From the NCBI GenBank assembly GCA_900155495.1, contig FTLJ01000249.1, positions 1-64,000 on the forward strand: a stretch of DNA of 64,000 nt, in the 5' to 3' direction. Source of the stretch: Porogramme epimiltina (taxonomy: Eukaryota; Basidiomycota; Agaricomycetes; Polyporales; Polyporaceae). Positions 35,973-48,366 of the stretch are shown piece after piece. Within the stretch, counting starts at the first letter, position 1. Each line of letters begins with the position of its first letter. The translations under genes and the position numbers were made by a program. Under the pieces are notes generated by a model. That model saw only the letters and a program-made list of their open reading frames with translations, had not been told where the DNA came from and made no database searches.

Positions 35973-37905
35973 GTAGAGATCGGACGCGCTAGCCTGCGCA
36001 GGGTGCGGCTGAAGGAGGGGGGCTGGATGCAGGCCTGGAGTGGGCAGTCAAGACCACGGCCCGTTTGTAGGGTTGGGCGGCCGGACGCAAATCGCCTATG
36101 ATTGATGTCAATCCCTAGAAAGTGTGGTAAGACTTAAACACGGGCATACTAAGGCATGCGCGTCAGAGAGATGAGATATTCTCTAGAAGCAGAACACCAC
36201 GAGGGCAACGTGCGTGATTATGATTGCCAGCACTGACTCAAGGGCAGTGGGCGGGGGAGCGAGCACCTCCTTGGGGTGAGCCTGCTCGATGACAGTTTGA
36301 TGACGGTTGATGCTAGAGAAGGAGCAAGCAATGGGATCAGCTTTCCCATGACATGGAGGATATGTAACTCCGGACTTGTCTCGTAAGGCGGAAATTGTTC
36401 TATCATCACGCCGCCCCAGAAAGCCCAGACTCTTCGTCGTTGTTCCGTGACTATTGCCAACAAGGGGTACGGAGAGGGCTGGGGCTCTGCCCGTGCGCCG
36501 GGATATGATCCTGCGTCTCTGAACAGGGTTCGCTGTCCTCGACACAGGAAGCGGGGCTCTATCTCCGTAAGCCGGAAGTTAAGTCTGAAGTGGACGTAAG
36601 GTGTGTCATTGTCAAACTTCAGACAGGCGCGGAGAAACCACACATTCATGACATAAGATCAGATGCTCTGCAAAACTATCATGTTCAGCCCGATGAGCAT
36701 CTTACTGAGACCGAGCTGACTCGCCGAGTAGTATCATCTTGAGCGCTGCAATATTTGCGCAGCCTTCGACTAAGCCGCTCGCCTGGTGTTTAGCACGACG
36801 AAGACAGACTACGGAGATCGCACGGCGGCATGCCCCGCTGGGATCTTGATGCCGGCGGCGCTGTTGCGTAGTCGAAGGCGTGGATTTGCACACGCGGGCG
36901 CGTCGGCCACCGACCCGATGGCTGTTGAGGTGAGGCCGGGTGGAGCCTGCGCACTAAGTAGAGCGCGACAGCTGGCGCGATCAGGTGTGTCGCAGCCCGA
37001 GTCAGCCGTCGGCAGCCTCCATCGGTTTCCTTTTCTGGCGGTCATCATATTGGGCGCCAACGAGTCCATCACTCGTCCACTCGCCTCCACCGCCTCCCTC
37101 TCGCGTATCGAGGCATGAAATGGTGTGGTCTTGTGCGGTCGCATTAGCTCAACGTCCGGGGGGACACAAATATCTCACAGACCGGGCCGGACATGGGCGG
37201 TGATCTCTTCAGCTGTGCCGCAACAGGGACGAAGGAAGCTGATGGAACGTAGGCAGCAACCTTCTGCTGTGAGGGACAGCTCAGACCAAGTGGTTTCCAT
37301 TTCAGCACCCGAATACTCCCATGGTCCGGACTCAATGTAAAACGCGCATCGCGCGGCCGGGAACAATCATCGCTAATGGACAGCGCTGACGGGGGCACCG
37401 CCATCTGCCGGGGATAATGCGTGAGAGATCTGTGCACATCCCGCATGTGCGCCATGCGCCGCTTGGTGTGTCCGCATGAGAATACGCGAGTCGGGAGCTC
37501 GACTGTCAGGCAAACACCTCCGAGCGCCACCACAGGAACGGTAAAAAGTATGACAATGCGGGTGATACAGGATCATGATGCCCCACGGGCTTCGATTCCT
37601 CGTGATCTTGACAGTGGTGATTGCGGCGGCGAACGTGTATCCTGGGTCATAGGATGGAGGGCGTGGCGACTTGTAGCGCTACGGCGCCGATGATCAACGT
37701 TAGATGCACCTGGTACACGTTATGGGGTAGCTCAGAGCGTTACGCGGTCGGGCACGTCGAGACATAGAAATATCATAAATAAATTGATACACGAGTCAGA
37801 GCTCTACCACAATAGTACACGGCACACAGATGACTGAGCCTGAAAATACACTGTCCGTCTCCCAAGCCCTCCCAAATAAACAAAATCTGGCAAAAACAGG
37901 CTAAG
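35973..37905. other. Long intergenic stretch, no supported gene
   Basis: Open frames of 60-143 codons occur on both strands (36218-36649 minus, 36786-37118 plus, 37144-37533 minus). They overlap each other in antisense and show no domains or splice logic. I see nothing recognisable. Confidence 0.45.
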
Positions 37906-39982
37906 CTAAACCGCGAACGAGCTGTCCTTGTGCATGTCTCCGCCTGGTGCCCAGCGCCCGTCCGCACCGACGTCCTGCGAAGCGCCCTCCGAGCCCATCT
38001 GCTTGAGCTCGTACACGGTGTCGTCGACAGTCGTGATGCGATTTCGCGACACAGTGACGGAGACGGAGTGCCCGACTGCGGAGCCGGCCGTCGCGTTCCC
38101 GCTGTAGCCGAACGGCGAGGACGTCGAGTTTTTGTACAAGTGCACGTCGCCCGCACTCGCGAGGGCCTGGCGCGAGTTGAGTCTGTGGAAGGGGGCGCGG
38201 TGAGCGGGTGAGCGGGAGGGTGCGATCAGAGAGGAGGGGACATACGCAGCCAAAAGAGTATTAGCGTAGACTGCGAAGGCGGGATCAGCTTGATGCGGGG
38301 AAGAGCGGGGGCGGGGGCGGAGACTTACGCTTCGTTCCAGGAATGGCAAAGCCGATGTAGATAAGGTCGGCAGGAATGATGAAGGCCTAAGGCGCCGAGA
38401 TTAGCACGCGTACCCTGCTGGCAACGCCGGGCAATACGTACGAAGAGTAGCGACAAGAGGTTGAAGATGCCAGTGACGAGCCCCGTGTTGATGGAGTACA
38501 TGATCATGATGTCGATCATAGAGTCCGTGCTATACATGTAACCGAAGCGGTCAGCGCGATCCACAGAAGACGAAGTCAAACAGCAGACGATCGGCACGAA
38601 GACAACTTACCGCTGAATACCAGTGCGGCTCTGGCGAAGCACGAAGATGAGCACCGCTGTCAGGAGAATGTCGGCGGTGACGGCCATCGTAGATCCCGTC
38701 GAGACGAGCCACTGTCAACAGATGTCTGTTGAGCTTTAGAATCCGTGATTGTGATAGTTGACTTACCGTGAACTTCTTGAAGCCCGCGAAAGTCGGGATT
38801 TCGAAACTAGTGACGTGCCCGCGCTAGAATTAGCGGGAGGCATTACATTAGTGATAGTGAGGTGGTGGCGTACGCTTTTGTCGTGGCCGCTGCAGAGGTG
38901 TGTGAGACAAATGACGAGAACATAGCGGAACCATGGCGTACCGATGAAAAAGCCTGCGGAGACCAGCAAAGACGCTGCATTCAGTGATTTTCATCACATA
39001 ACGGAGGTTGTAGTCTCACCCATTTCCAACATGCACAGAATACCCTAGCCATTACACATTCAGCGGCGCTCTCTACTTGTTCTGAAAGACCGAAGCTCAC
39101 CGCAAAGATTACCAGGACGCGATAACGAGTCTTGCCGACTTAAGTCGCTAATGAGGAACAACGTCGGGAAGCGGTTCGAGGGAAAGACGCACGCTTGAAC
39201 ACACGTCGTGCAAAGAAGCTGAGAAACAGTTTACGTTATCCAAGGTGAATTTCGCTGAAATATAAGGCAAACTTTACCTCTGTGAGGTAATCATAACCAC
39301 TCCCTGCGCGCGGGTGTTGCGTTAGTCTTGTGACGCCTCCCATCAGGCTCATCTACTCACCGAAACTGTAGGGAATAGCTGTTGGGCCTATGAGCAATCG
39401 GAGTCACTGGAGATCGAGCCGATACAACTCACGTTGATAGACCACATGCCAAGGAGGAGGTTTTGCGGCTTGAAGTAATTGGTGACCAGATACCAGTAGC
39501 TATGAAATAGGGTGAGTTCACACACGCTTGAGTGGGAGGGACATGCGTACCACACATGAATGCTCATAGCGGATGTGACAGCATCAAGGAGCCTTGAAAA
39601 CGGAGAGTAATGAGTCGGAGGGAAAACTTTACGTTGGATATGACGAACACTACGATAGAAACCTGCGTTACGAAAGCATCCGTAAGCACAGCGGAGAGTT
39701 GTGGTCGCCCAAAGCGCACTCACCAAAGCTTTCAGAATCACAGGGTCGTTCGGGTACATACGCGAGTACCGATACGACTGGTGAAGCGTGACGCCGAACA
39801 GTCTGTAATGTGTAAAGCGCGGTCAACAACAGTGCTTTCCTCAACGACGGCGCGATCACTCACATGAGCCCGAGGAATGTCCCCAAGAGCACCGCACCGA
39901 ACGTGTTGTCCAGCGCAGGGACCGGCGGGAGGAGCGAGAACGGGTCGACCGGGGTGGTAGTGTTGGTCGCGTTGGCCGCCAT
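37906..39982 (-). CDS. DUF6534 family seven-transmembrane protein
   Basis: The most canonical member in the window. Exon 1 (from 39982) is MAANATNTTTPVDPFSLLPP followed by LDNTFGAVLLGTFLGL. Exon 2 is LFGVTLHQSYRYSRMYPND (about 39770). Next come LLDAVTSAMSIHVW, YWYLVTNYFKPQNLLLGMW (about 39470), WLVSTGSTMAVTADILLTAV with LRQSRTGIQR (about 38690), TDSMIDIMIMYSINTG (about 38500), a block with FIIPADLIYIGFAIPGTK (about 38370) and VYANTLLAA (about 38250). The tail exon LNSRQALASAGDVHLYKN reaches a TAG at 37906. Its 3' half is GC-rich like the neighbouring housekeeping genes, and the tail is long and hydrophilic. No disruption seen; function unknown. Confidence 0.85.
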
Positions 39983-41828
39983 GGTTAGAAAAGTAATGTC
40001 TTGGCACTTTCGCGGGGTATCCGGGGAAAGGCACGCTGGACGGCACCCTACGGGCGTCCGAGCGATAAGTAGGAGAAAGAAAGGAAGGGGGAGGAGGGGA
40101 GGGGCGGCGGGGGCGCAGACGGGGGACGCCGGCGGGGCCTAAGATATGATATGGGCACCGAGGGCGCATCGGAGTGATCTTGCTGAAAAGATGGCCCCGG
40201 GGTTCCAGGGTCGGAAATCTTGCCGCTCCTGGAGCGCACGGGGATACGCTCGACGGAGGCTGTTTGCGGTCCATGTCCGAGCGTCTGGATCCAAGTCGGG
40301 TGGGCGCACGGAACTGGGCGCCCATCGATAGGTTTGCCGCCGACAGCCGCGGCACGGCGGAAACAACACAGCGCTCGGGTACTCCCCCGGACGGGCGGTG
40401 CACCGAAGCAGCCCTCGGTGTTGGTTTGATGGGCGGATGCCAGATTCACACCGGGATTACGGACACTGCGCAGCACCACCCGAAGCGACGTCCTGGATCC
40501 TCTCTTTAGACAAAGTAGCGTGCAACGATATCGTTCAAGAGGTGATCATACCTCAGTTCGAGTACCTTGAAAGCCAGGGTGGAGAGTAAAAGCATCATAC
40601 GTGCTTAACAGCAGCGTGTCACGAGGGTGCCGTGCCCTCCTGTACTCCGAGCTGAGTTTGGGGAAAAGGAGGGGTATCAGAAGGCGGAATGCGCCACAAG
40701 AAAGGCTGCCCTATATTGGGACGTACCTCTCCCAGAGGGAGGAGAAAATGACATCTGAAGTGTTTGCCGATCTCTCCACTTCTTGTTGGTATCAGCAAGA
40801 TCGTCCAGGCCGCCCAAAGTGCTCATACATGTTCTCACCGCCGTTGGCCTGACAGTGGCTTCTCGGAACATCAAAAAAGCGTTGCACAGGTGATGATAGG
40901 ACTGGTGGGCGCGCTTATATGCTGTTTGTCTCCTTGTGTTCAGAGAGGAAATGAGGTGAGGTAGAGCAACGGGTGGTTTGGACTCGCAACAGAGACGAGA
41001 TGTCAAGAAAGAGTGCCATGAAGGTGGTGGTTGAGTCGTTCATGGCGGAACCAGCACAAGCGACGACGAGGTCGAGGCCATGCGATGGTGTCACCGGCTA
41101 TTTCCGTTTAAGGAACCGGCCCGCCCCCAGTCCCCGGATCAACACCGGGCCGCTCGGGGGTCGCCCTCAGGCTTTGCTCTGGATCATCCACGGTATGAGA
41201 GGCGTCCGCACCATATGGCCGCATACTCCGCACTGAGAACGAGCCCCTGGTGCTGCACTGTTGGTCGCGCAGAAGCTGACGTGGGGTGTTAATTGTAGCT
41301 CTAGGTACATGCGCATGTGCCCAGGCACCCCCGAATCGCTGAAATTCGATATCAACGAGGGACAGAAGTTCTGTCTGAGTCCTCGCGGATTAATTCGCTG
41401 GTCGCAGAAGCACAGGCGCGGCTCCATCGCAGTCTCCTCCGCCGGCACGATTCACAGGATGCGCGAAGCCGCGAGTTGCCAACAATGATAACATACGTAC
41501 CCTTGTGTGCCCCCATCGTTGCAGTGAAAGAAGCGCAGTCGCCGCTTGACAGATGTTCTTCGCACAGGCTCTGATCACCGGACCAATAGACTTGCTCCTA
41601 GAAACCCGTCCTCAGCTTGCGAATGGTCGTACCTGGCCGCCAGGACGGACGTAGAGTGGTGTTTTCACGATACGGCCAGGACCACCCCGTGCCAGGTAGC
41701 GCGTAATGACTACGTGTACTCGTTTCAAGACGCTCGTGCTACTTCTGCCGACAAATAACTTAGTTGAGTCTAATCTCTTTACAAAAAAGGAACCATGTTT
41801 GCCTCTCTATGCACTCCCTGCGAACAAT
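39983..41828. other. Long intergenic stretch, no supported gene
   Basis: Upstream of the DUF6534 gene and downstream of P450-2. Several open frames of 60-143 codons overlap in antisense (40048-40479 and 40174-40509), a pattern produced by GC-rich non-coding sequence. No domain recognised. Confidence 0.45.
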
Positions 41829-44046
41829 CTAACTGGAGATCCTCTCGAACATGGGATCGAGGTCGACCCCCGCGCGGCGCACGTAGCGCATCCGGAGCGG
41901 ACGCGCGAACATCGTCGTGCGCATGTTCATCATCCCTGCGTAGAACGCGTCCGGGTCGAAGCCAGGCTCGAACTCCATGTCGTATGCGAGCACGAGGCGC
42001 GCGAGCGTCGCGCGCATCTCGTGGTAGGCAAGCGCCTTGCCGATGCACCCGTGCGGACCTGGGTGAGGTAAAATGGCGATCAATGTAGGGACCGGACGCA
42101 CGGGAGGCGGGGCAGGGGGCGTACCGTAGGAGAAGGAAGCGAGGACGGCCTTGTTCGTCTTCGTGTCGGGCCCAAGGCCGCCGGGTGTCCAGCGCTCTGG
42201 ACGGAACGCCTGCCAGAGCGGTGGTTGTGGTCAGCGCTGATACGCGTCGTGCAAGGACAGCCTGCTCACCAGCGGCTCCGGGTAGAAGTTCTCCTCGCTC
42301 GTCTGCTGGGAGTGCGCGGCAAGCGCGACAATGGTGCCAGCCGGCACGCTCCGCCCCGAAATCACGGCGCCGCCCTCGGGGACCACACGTGGGAGGAAGT
42401 AGGGCGATCCGAGGCGCAGGATCTCGTTCACGATGCCGTTGAGGAGGGGGAGGGCGCTGAGCGCGGAGAAGGGCATGGGGCCGAGCGGGTCGCCCGGGAA
42501 GGCCGCCGCGAGCTCGGCGCGGAGTTGGTGTAGGTAGGTGGGATAGAGGGTGAGGAAGTAGCAGGCGAGGGAGAGCATCGTCGCTGTGTTGTCGTAGCCT
42601 GCGAGAATGCCGACCATAGCGTCGCGCGCGAGATCTGGCTCTCTCAGGCCAGCATCGATCTGCGATATGTTAGCATTTATTGGAGTTGTCGTGAAAAATA
42701 TGCGTACCAAGTACGAGACTAGGTCTCGGAAGGTGTGAGGCTCCTTCTGGTTGATTCTGGTGTGGGCCATCTCCGTCCCTAGCTTGAACAGGAAGTGAAG
42801 GTCGCGCGTGGTGGGAATGTACCACAGGATGTCGAACAACCAGGGGCTCTGTCCGAAACTTCGAACGAACGTCAGGCGGAGTGTGCAAAATGGAAGTAAC
42901 AAATGCGCGCACCTATCCTGTGCTACTATGGCAAGTTTTCCTGTGTAGACGACTTCTAGAGGATCTCCGTTCTTGATCATGTCCTGCAACAAAGACGCGT
43001 TGGTTTTGAGGAAGAATCAACGCGAAGGAAACCCCTTACAAAATTGTTGCATGCTCCAAAGACGACATCTGCCTGTGACATCAAGTCAGCACATTGCTCG
43101 AAACGTACCACTCAGATTCAACTTACTGCAAAGTCGTGCGCCCAGTGCCAAAAGGCCTCGATGACGTCAACGTAGCCCTTGTTTTCTTCCCGATTCTGGC
43201 GTTTCTCCAGGGCCTGGAGGAGCTCCCAAGTGCGCTTCTCCAAAACTGGGGCAAGGTCCGCAACGCTGTCGTGCGCGCAACCCTGTCAGCTCCACGACGC
43301 CATATCAAGTACGAAGTCTAGAACGGAACGCACCTGTTCGTAGTAAACATGGGACCCCACGTGCGCTTGCGCTCACGATGAAGCTCCTTTGAGTTCTCAG
43401 CCGAGTTCTTGAAGAACAGCGCGATGACGTCGTCGTGGTTCGGGAAGCGGTACGACTCGCTCTTCTCCATCGTTTGATACAGCGCGGTCGCACTCGGGGT
43501 GTTGATCGAGAGGACGTTGGGGCCTGTTGATCCCACATCATGGCCACGGGTCAGTCAGCAGCTCTCACCCGGAGACAGGACTGAATGGCGAACCAAGGCG
43601 GACGAACGGCCCGTAACGTTCGTGCAGCTTCCCGAAGAGAACGTGTCGGAAACCCTTGAGGGAGACGGCCGTTAACCACAGGCTGCTGATCCTGCATACT
43701 ATTGGGCCGGGGTAGGAGGAGAGAGGGTGCCATGGAGAGAGGCGGTAGGCGACCGTGGTGGATGCGAGTGTGACGAAGTACGTTGCGGCGATGGCTGAAG
43801 CCGACTTGAAGGGGGTAGCTTCCAAGCCGAGAGCGGGGAGGTAGCGAGCTGCCGTGTAAAGGACGCAGAATGCGCCGGTGTAGGCAGCGAGGGCGAGGTC
43901 GCCTCGGACGGTGTGTCTGTTGAGAAACAGCCAGGAGCACTGTAAACCTTGAGTGAGCGACGGTGACGCACAAGCGAGGTGATACGCACCACGCCGGCGA
44001 CACTTGCGATGCATAGAGAGGCGTCAAAATGCGAGAGTTTGTCCAT
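41829..44046 (-). CDS. Cytochrome P450 monooxygenase (P450-2)
   Basis: A second haem-thiolate monooxygenase, from a different P450 family than P450-1. Start ATG at 44046; exons 1-2 encode two or three hydrophobic segments before the hinge LSSYPGPIVCRISSLW. Then come FRHVLFGKLHERYGPFVRLG, GPNVLSINTPSATALY, the C-helix region ELHRERKRTWGPMFTTN (about 43350), and VIEAFWHWAHDFADVVFGA. The I-helix reads ILAGYDNTATMLSLACYFLT (about 42590). ExxR is EILR. Later blocks are RVVPEGGAVISG, AFRPERWTPGGLGPDTKTNK and the haem loop FSYGPHGCIGKALAYHEMR, split by an intron at about 42070. The gene ends MFERISS at 41829. The usual Thr before the catalytic Thr of the I-helix (AGxDTT) is Asn here. All other landmarks are intact. 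Substrate unknown. Confidence 0.9.
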
Positions 44047-44909
44047 GGCGGGCGACGTGGAATGTTCGCGCTCGAGCCCTGGATCTGTATACGACAGCGT
44101 CGCGAGCTAATAATAGCGCCAAAATCACAGGTTTTATGCCCGCCGCACCCTGCGAGTGACTTGCAATCGATATCAAGGGACACCAAGCCCGGGAGGCTAT
44201 GAAAGACAGTTGGCATCTACTCACCAACAAAGCCGCACCGGCGGCCGGCGGGTATGCACAACGTGGGGCACCACATTGCAGGGGCTCAGCGCGCGAGAAT
44301 TTGATGCGCGTGCACAGTTGTGGCTCTGCCTGGGATGTAACGGCAGGAAAACCGGGGTAGATAACGTGGCTTGAGTCAGGCGTCAGGGTCCGCGTCCATA
44401 GCTGCCAGATAAAACTTGTCAAGGAAGCGCGACAACATGGAGATAGACGATCGTACCTGTGTTGTGTGCGCTCAACCCTATATGGAGTCATGTTATATTT
44501 CGGGGTCTTGATAGACCTGAAGTGCTGACACGCGAGGCTTCTTGACGTCTCTCCATGAGACACCCTAGTTCTAGTACCGATAGAGACGAATAGGAGCAGA
44601 GGGCACACTGGAATGAGGGAGGAATCATGGAGGGGATACATACGCGAGACTGAAATTGCAGCGGGGCAGAGCGTCGGCGATAGTCGGACTGGACGGAGTC
44701 TGCATGCCGCTCACGGCATTTCCGCATTTAGGGTGCCATCAAGCCGCATCGGTGCATCTGCTGCTACTCAGCGCCATTGTATAAGCTGACTTATGTACCA
44801 CCTCTGTGCTATGCCAACAAACGATTCCCGCAGATATCTTATAAAATACAACGCGACCCTCGTTCGGCAAGCGACGCCCCAGATAGAGTCCAAACAGAGT
44901 CCGGACATG
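44047..44909. other. Intergenic, no supported gene
   Basis: Upstream region of P450-2. A 205-codon minus-strand frame (44024-44641) overlaps the P450 start and has no recognisable features; it is probably chance. Confidence 0.5.
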
Positions 44910-45600
44910 CCGGCCTCCCCTCCGTTCGCGGGTACTTACGCCATGAAGCGACTTGCAGAATCGGACGCTGCCTCATCAATGACTAGAGGCGTCCCTCGCT
45001 CTCGCCACCGAATGGCCACAACTTCTCGCCGACTACCTCCTCCCGCTCCTCATGCGACTGGGCTTATCCCAATCCGCTCCTCCCTCATCTGTGAGCGGCC
45101 CGCGTTCATTGACCTCTTAGAGGCGCCCTTGACTCACTGCCCTGGGGCAGCTACGTTTGAGTGTAGTCACCTACAGCACAGCGAAACCCTATCCGACCCC
45201 AATCCTTAAAAAGATCTACTTCAGCGCCCCTCAACTCGTCATGGACGCCCTGCGAGAAACTCCACAGGAGTACGGGATAGGGAAGACCGGCTTTGGAGGG
45301 GGTAAAGGGATGGCTGCATTGGAGGGACTTGTCGCCGCTCTCGAGGTACGTTATGCTATATTCATAGGGAACGCGCGGAATGGGGAATTGCTTGGATGAG
45401 TTGGACATGTGTCGTATGCATGTACTAGAGCTCGTAAGATACGTGCCTGGTGATGGAGTCTTGTGTTGTACGATTGACTTGTTCTTCCTGTCTGTGGATG
45501 GGTCAGCCCCTTTACAGTCGTGATGGTCGTTTGTCTTGGCCCAAAGTCGGAATCCATATGTATTGTGATGGATATCACGAGATGACTGATTCAATGTATT
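44910..45600 (+). pseudogene. Partial duplicate of the MED25 5' end (VWA domain), broken
   Basis: This plus-strand segment matches the 5' flank, first two coding exons and start of intron 2 of the MED25 gene, which lies 15 kb away on the minus strand. The ATG at 44943 corresponds to the MED25 start. The first exon has many substitutions and has lost the reading frame, though stretches such as GGCCACAACTTCTCGCCGAC are unchanged. The second exon is still readable (SVVTYSTAKPYPTPILKKIY, then YGIGKTGFGGGKGMAALEGL), and even the donor site GAG|GTACGT at 45346 is kept. Homology continues about 200 bases into the intron. Since intron and promoter DNA are included, this is a DNA-level segmental copy and not a retrocopy. 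It is not expected to make a functional protein. Confidence 0.8.
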
Positions 45601-46859
45601 GGGAGCGTGATCAACCCGTAATGCGATTATGTTGGTGCATTTGCTATTCAGCGTCGTTGTATGAGCTTATTGTGGTGCACTGCGACTCCCACTAGCAGCT
45701 CACCAGTGTGTTCAGATTCGCCGCGTCGGCCCGTCGGCCTGTGCGGTCAAGCACGCGTGGAAAATGCTATGGGGCACTTGCATCGGCGCCTACGGCACCG
45801 TATTTGGCAGCGGCAGCTTGTGGCCCTAACATACGCAAATAATCAATTCCTTTCCGGTAGTGACGTCATCTTCTCTGTCTCCACCTCTGACGCTACTCTC
45901 TTTGCCCGCTCACTGTCGCTCGCTCTGGCCTTCGCCACAATGAAAGAGGCTGTAATAAGATAAATGAAGCTGAAATCAGGCGAGGGCACAGTGTCATGCA
46001 TGGGGCTAAACGACACCGCAGCACCACTGGCTCGTGGGAGGGTAATGATGGCCCACCCAGTGAGTCGTCACAAAGTTGTAAATGATTATTCGTGCTGAAT
46101 GTCAGTGCGAGAGGAATATCGCCTGGTGGATTGTCTCTCCGATATCAGATACTCCTTCGTCTCTTCAGGATACCAACATAGCACAATTACTCTAGAAGCT
46201 GGACTCGGTGAGTGGGCCTATACCATTGTAGTCGATTCTTTTTGCAGAAAGCGTTCCTTCAAGGTCGAAATAGTCTACCCTATCAAGCCCTCCCATCAAG
46301 CTCGCGCCTCTCGGCTCTTGGAATTAAGCAGACCTGCCAATGTTCGGACCAGGGGCGGTGGATATGCAGGTGTAGGACTTTGAGAGGGGAAATGAGGCTG
46401 CCCTTCATGTACATATGGTGCGCGCAGAATAAATATATCTTCCCTCCCCCTCGCATACGCCCTTCATCTACCGTTGAAGAAGAAGGATCTGTGGATGTCT
46501 TACAGCACTGCCCTCTCCGACACTGTAGCTCTATAACATAGCGTCGAGGCGTATAGCTCAACGCTAGCTTGCTTCTGTCGTTATTCGCCAGTCGAAGACG
46601 CACATGGCACCACGGACGCTTCTTCTTGCTCAACAGGAGACATTGTGCGGCACGATCGATGTTGTGTGGCGGACGTGGTGGACGTAACAAGACATAGGAG
46701 AACAGGGGGGCGGGAAGCGTTGTCGATCCACCATCTGTACATGGTCAGTTGGCCAACTCGATGAACCTTTCATTGTGTCATCTTGTGACGAGTCTCCGCT
46801 GTAACAATACGTGCACTCTCTAAGGGACTGGCTTAGTCCTCCCACTTATCCCGTTCTGT
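45601..46859. other. Intergenic, no supported gene
   Basis: Between the MED25 fragment and the divergent DUF6534 locus. Open frames such as 46099-46383 plus and 46283-46690 minus have no family resemblance. Confidence 0.5.
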
Positions 46860-48366
46860 ACATACCATGATGGCGATGGCCGTCGGGTCGACCCCTCATG
46901 TCGCTTTTGCAACCACGTGCGTACCTTGCGCGAGCTGTATCGATATTTCTGACGTAGATCCCCAGATTTTATGGCGCGACCCTCGTGCTCAAACATACTG
47001 TCAGCAGGTCCTATCTCGCAATATTAGAACGCGGCGTTGATTCGTTTGTATATCACCTATTAGCGTCGTCAACGCTGCCAACGTATCTTGCGGCGTTGAG
47101 CATGCTGCATTCTGTGCGTCTTTGAGTTCGTTTTGCCCATGTTCTTTCGTATACTGATCTCACTGTGGTATTGGTGGATGATCCCGTATCTCAATGATCT
47201 TCCTTCCATTGCCCGCGTATCCTGGTCAGTAGTGTGAAGTGTCACAAGAGCTCACCAGGAGACTATAATAATGCGCACAGGCGCATATCCGTGGACTCGT
47301 GTACGGACAGTTCGTTCCTATTAGTAGTACTGTTCATTTCCGCACGCCGGCATCCTTGTTACGGCTCTTAGCTACATGTTGGGGCGTTAACATCATATCA
47401 CCCCACCAGACAACAAGTGATATGCCCATACCGTTGGTATGTTCTTTTCCGCTAATGGATGGGGGCATTCTCTTTCTTGGAGGAAGATTCTTCAACGTTG
47501 ACAACTGAGCTCACGACTGTACCGCAGCAAGCCACAAGAATGCCCTCTATAGTATCGACCCTCCTCAACCTGAAATATGGCTATTCTTACAATACCAACA
47601 GGCATCAAGGTTTTCCTTTTGTTCGTCATTTGGGGTGAGCTGTCATCTGGCTTCCCTGAGTGTTGAGGTGATACTCATTGACGTGACCGAAGTCGTGGGG
47701 ATCAGGAGTTCTCTGGACGTTCTGTTTCAACCTGGGCTCAATATCTTCTCTGATCGTTTGTTATCAAGGACACTTGAACGTGGTGTTAGGAACCATCCGC
47801 TGCGCTGACATGTTCCTCAGGCTGTGTTCTCGGTACCGGGCTCTTGAATTGCACCCAAGTCTAATGTAATCCTCATCCATTGAAACTTTGCCTCTCGAAG
47901 AACTCTTCCAATACGATTCGTGATTATTTACGGACTGCTCAGCTTAGGCTCGCAGTTATCGATGGGGTTTCAGTTACAGAGTCCCTCTATGGCTTTCTAT
48001 AACAGCATTCTCACTCTAAAGCAAGCTCATTCCCATCCGATTCGACGTCTACTAATCAATATCTCATGACTAGCTTTATCATCAACCCCTTTATTACGTT
48101 ATGGACACCGATCTATCATGAGCCTGAAGTTGACGGAGTCTCCTGCCTCCCAGACGTCGCGTGAGCGACCTGCTCTGACTCAATGGCGACTTCGGGCTGT
48201 TCGTTGACAGTACGTTCCTGTCAACCGGTGACAGCCCTGGGCAAGAGCTTGTTCAGCGTTGAACTCGTGCCGAAGCAAACTCTATCCCAATCTCTCCGGC
48301 TCCGGTATCTGGAAGAGCATCATTTTCCTCTCAAGAACGCATATACGGAAGCTCATCATTTCTTGA
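46860..48366 (+). pseudogene. Divergent or decayed DUF6534 family locus
   Basis: Weak but ordered matches to the family on the plus strand. A possible first exon at about 46870 (AVGSTPHVAFATT) splices to FYGATLVLKHTVSRSYLAIL (about 46975). Then LISLWYWWMIPYLNDLPSIA (about 47160) takes the place of the YYYLVTNY..P..L..W block. Near 48200 FGLFVDSTFLST splices to LNSCRSKLYPNLSGSG, matching the ..YxNSLLAxLNxR junction, and ends at a TGA at 48366. The strong KSRTG and TDS..YTINTG blocks could not be found with certainty. The pattern resembles the next gene (49334-51386), so it may be a decayed tandem relative. It could instead be a fast-evolving working gene. Confidence 0.45.

Noticed and set aside
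39738..40509. Overlapping sense and antisense frames of 111-221 codons
   Set aside because: Mutually antisense frames in GC-rich promoter DNA upstream of the DUF6534 gene; Pro/Arg-rich without domains.
31475..44046. Secondary-metabolite gene cluster
   Set aside because: Only two P450s are present. No PKS, NRPS, terpene cyclase, transferase, transporter or regulator was recognised between or around them.
44024..44641. 205-codon minus-strand frame upstream of P450-2
   Set aside because: It overlaps the P450 start in another frame and has no recognisable domain or codon pattern like the neighbours.
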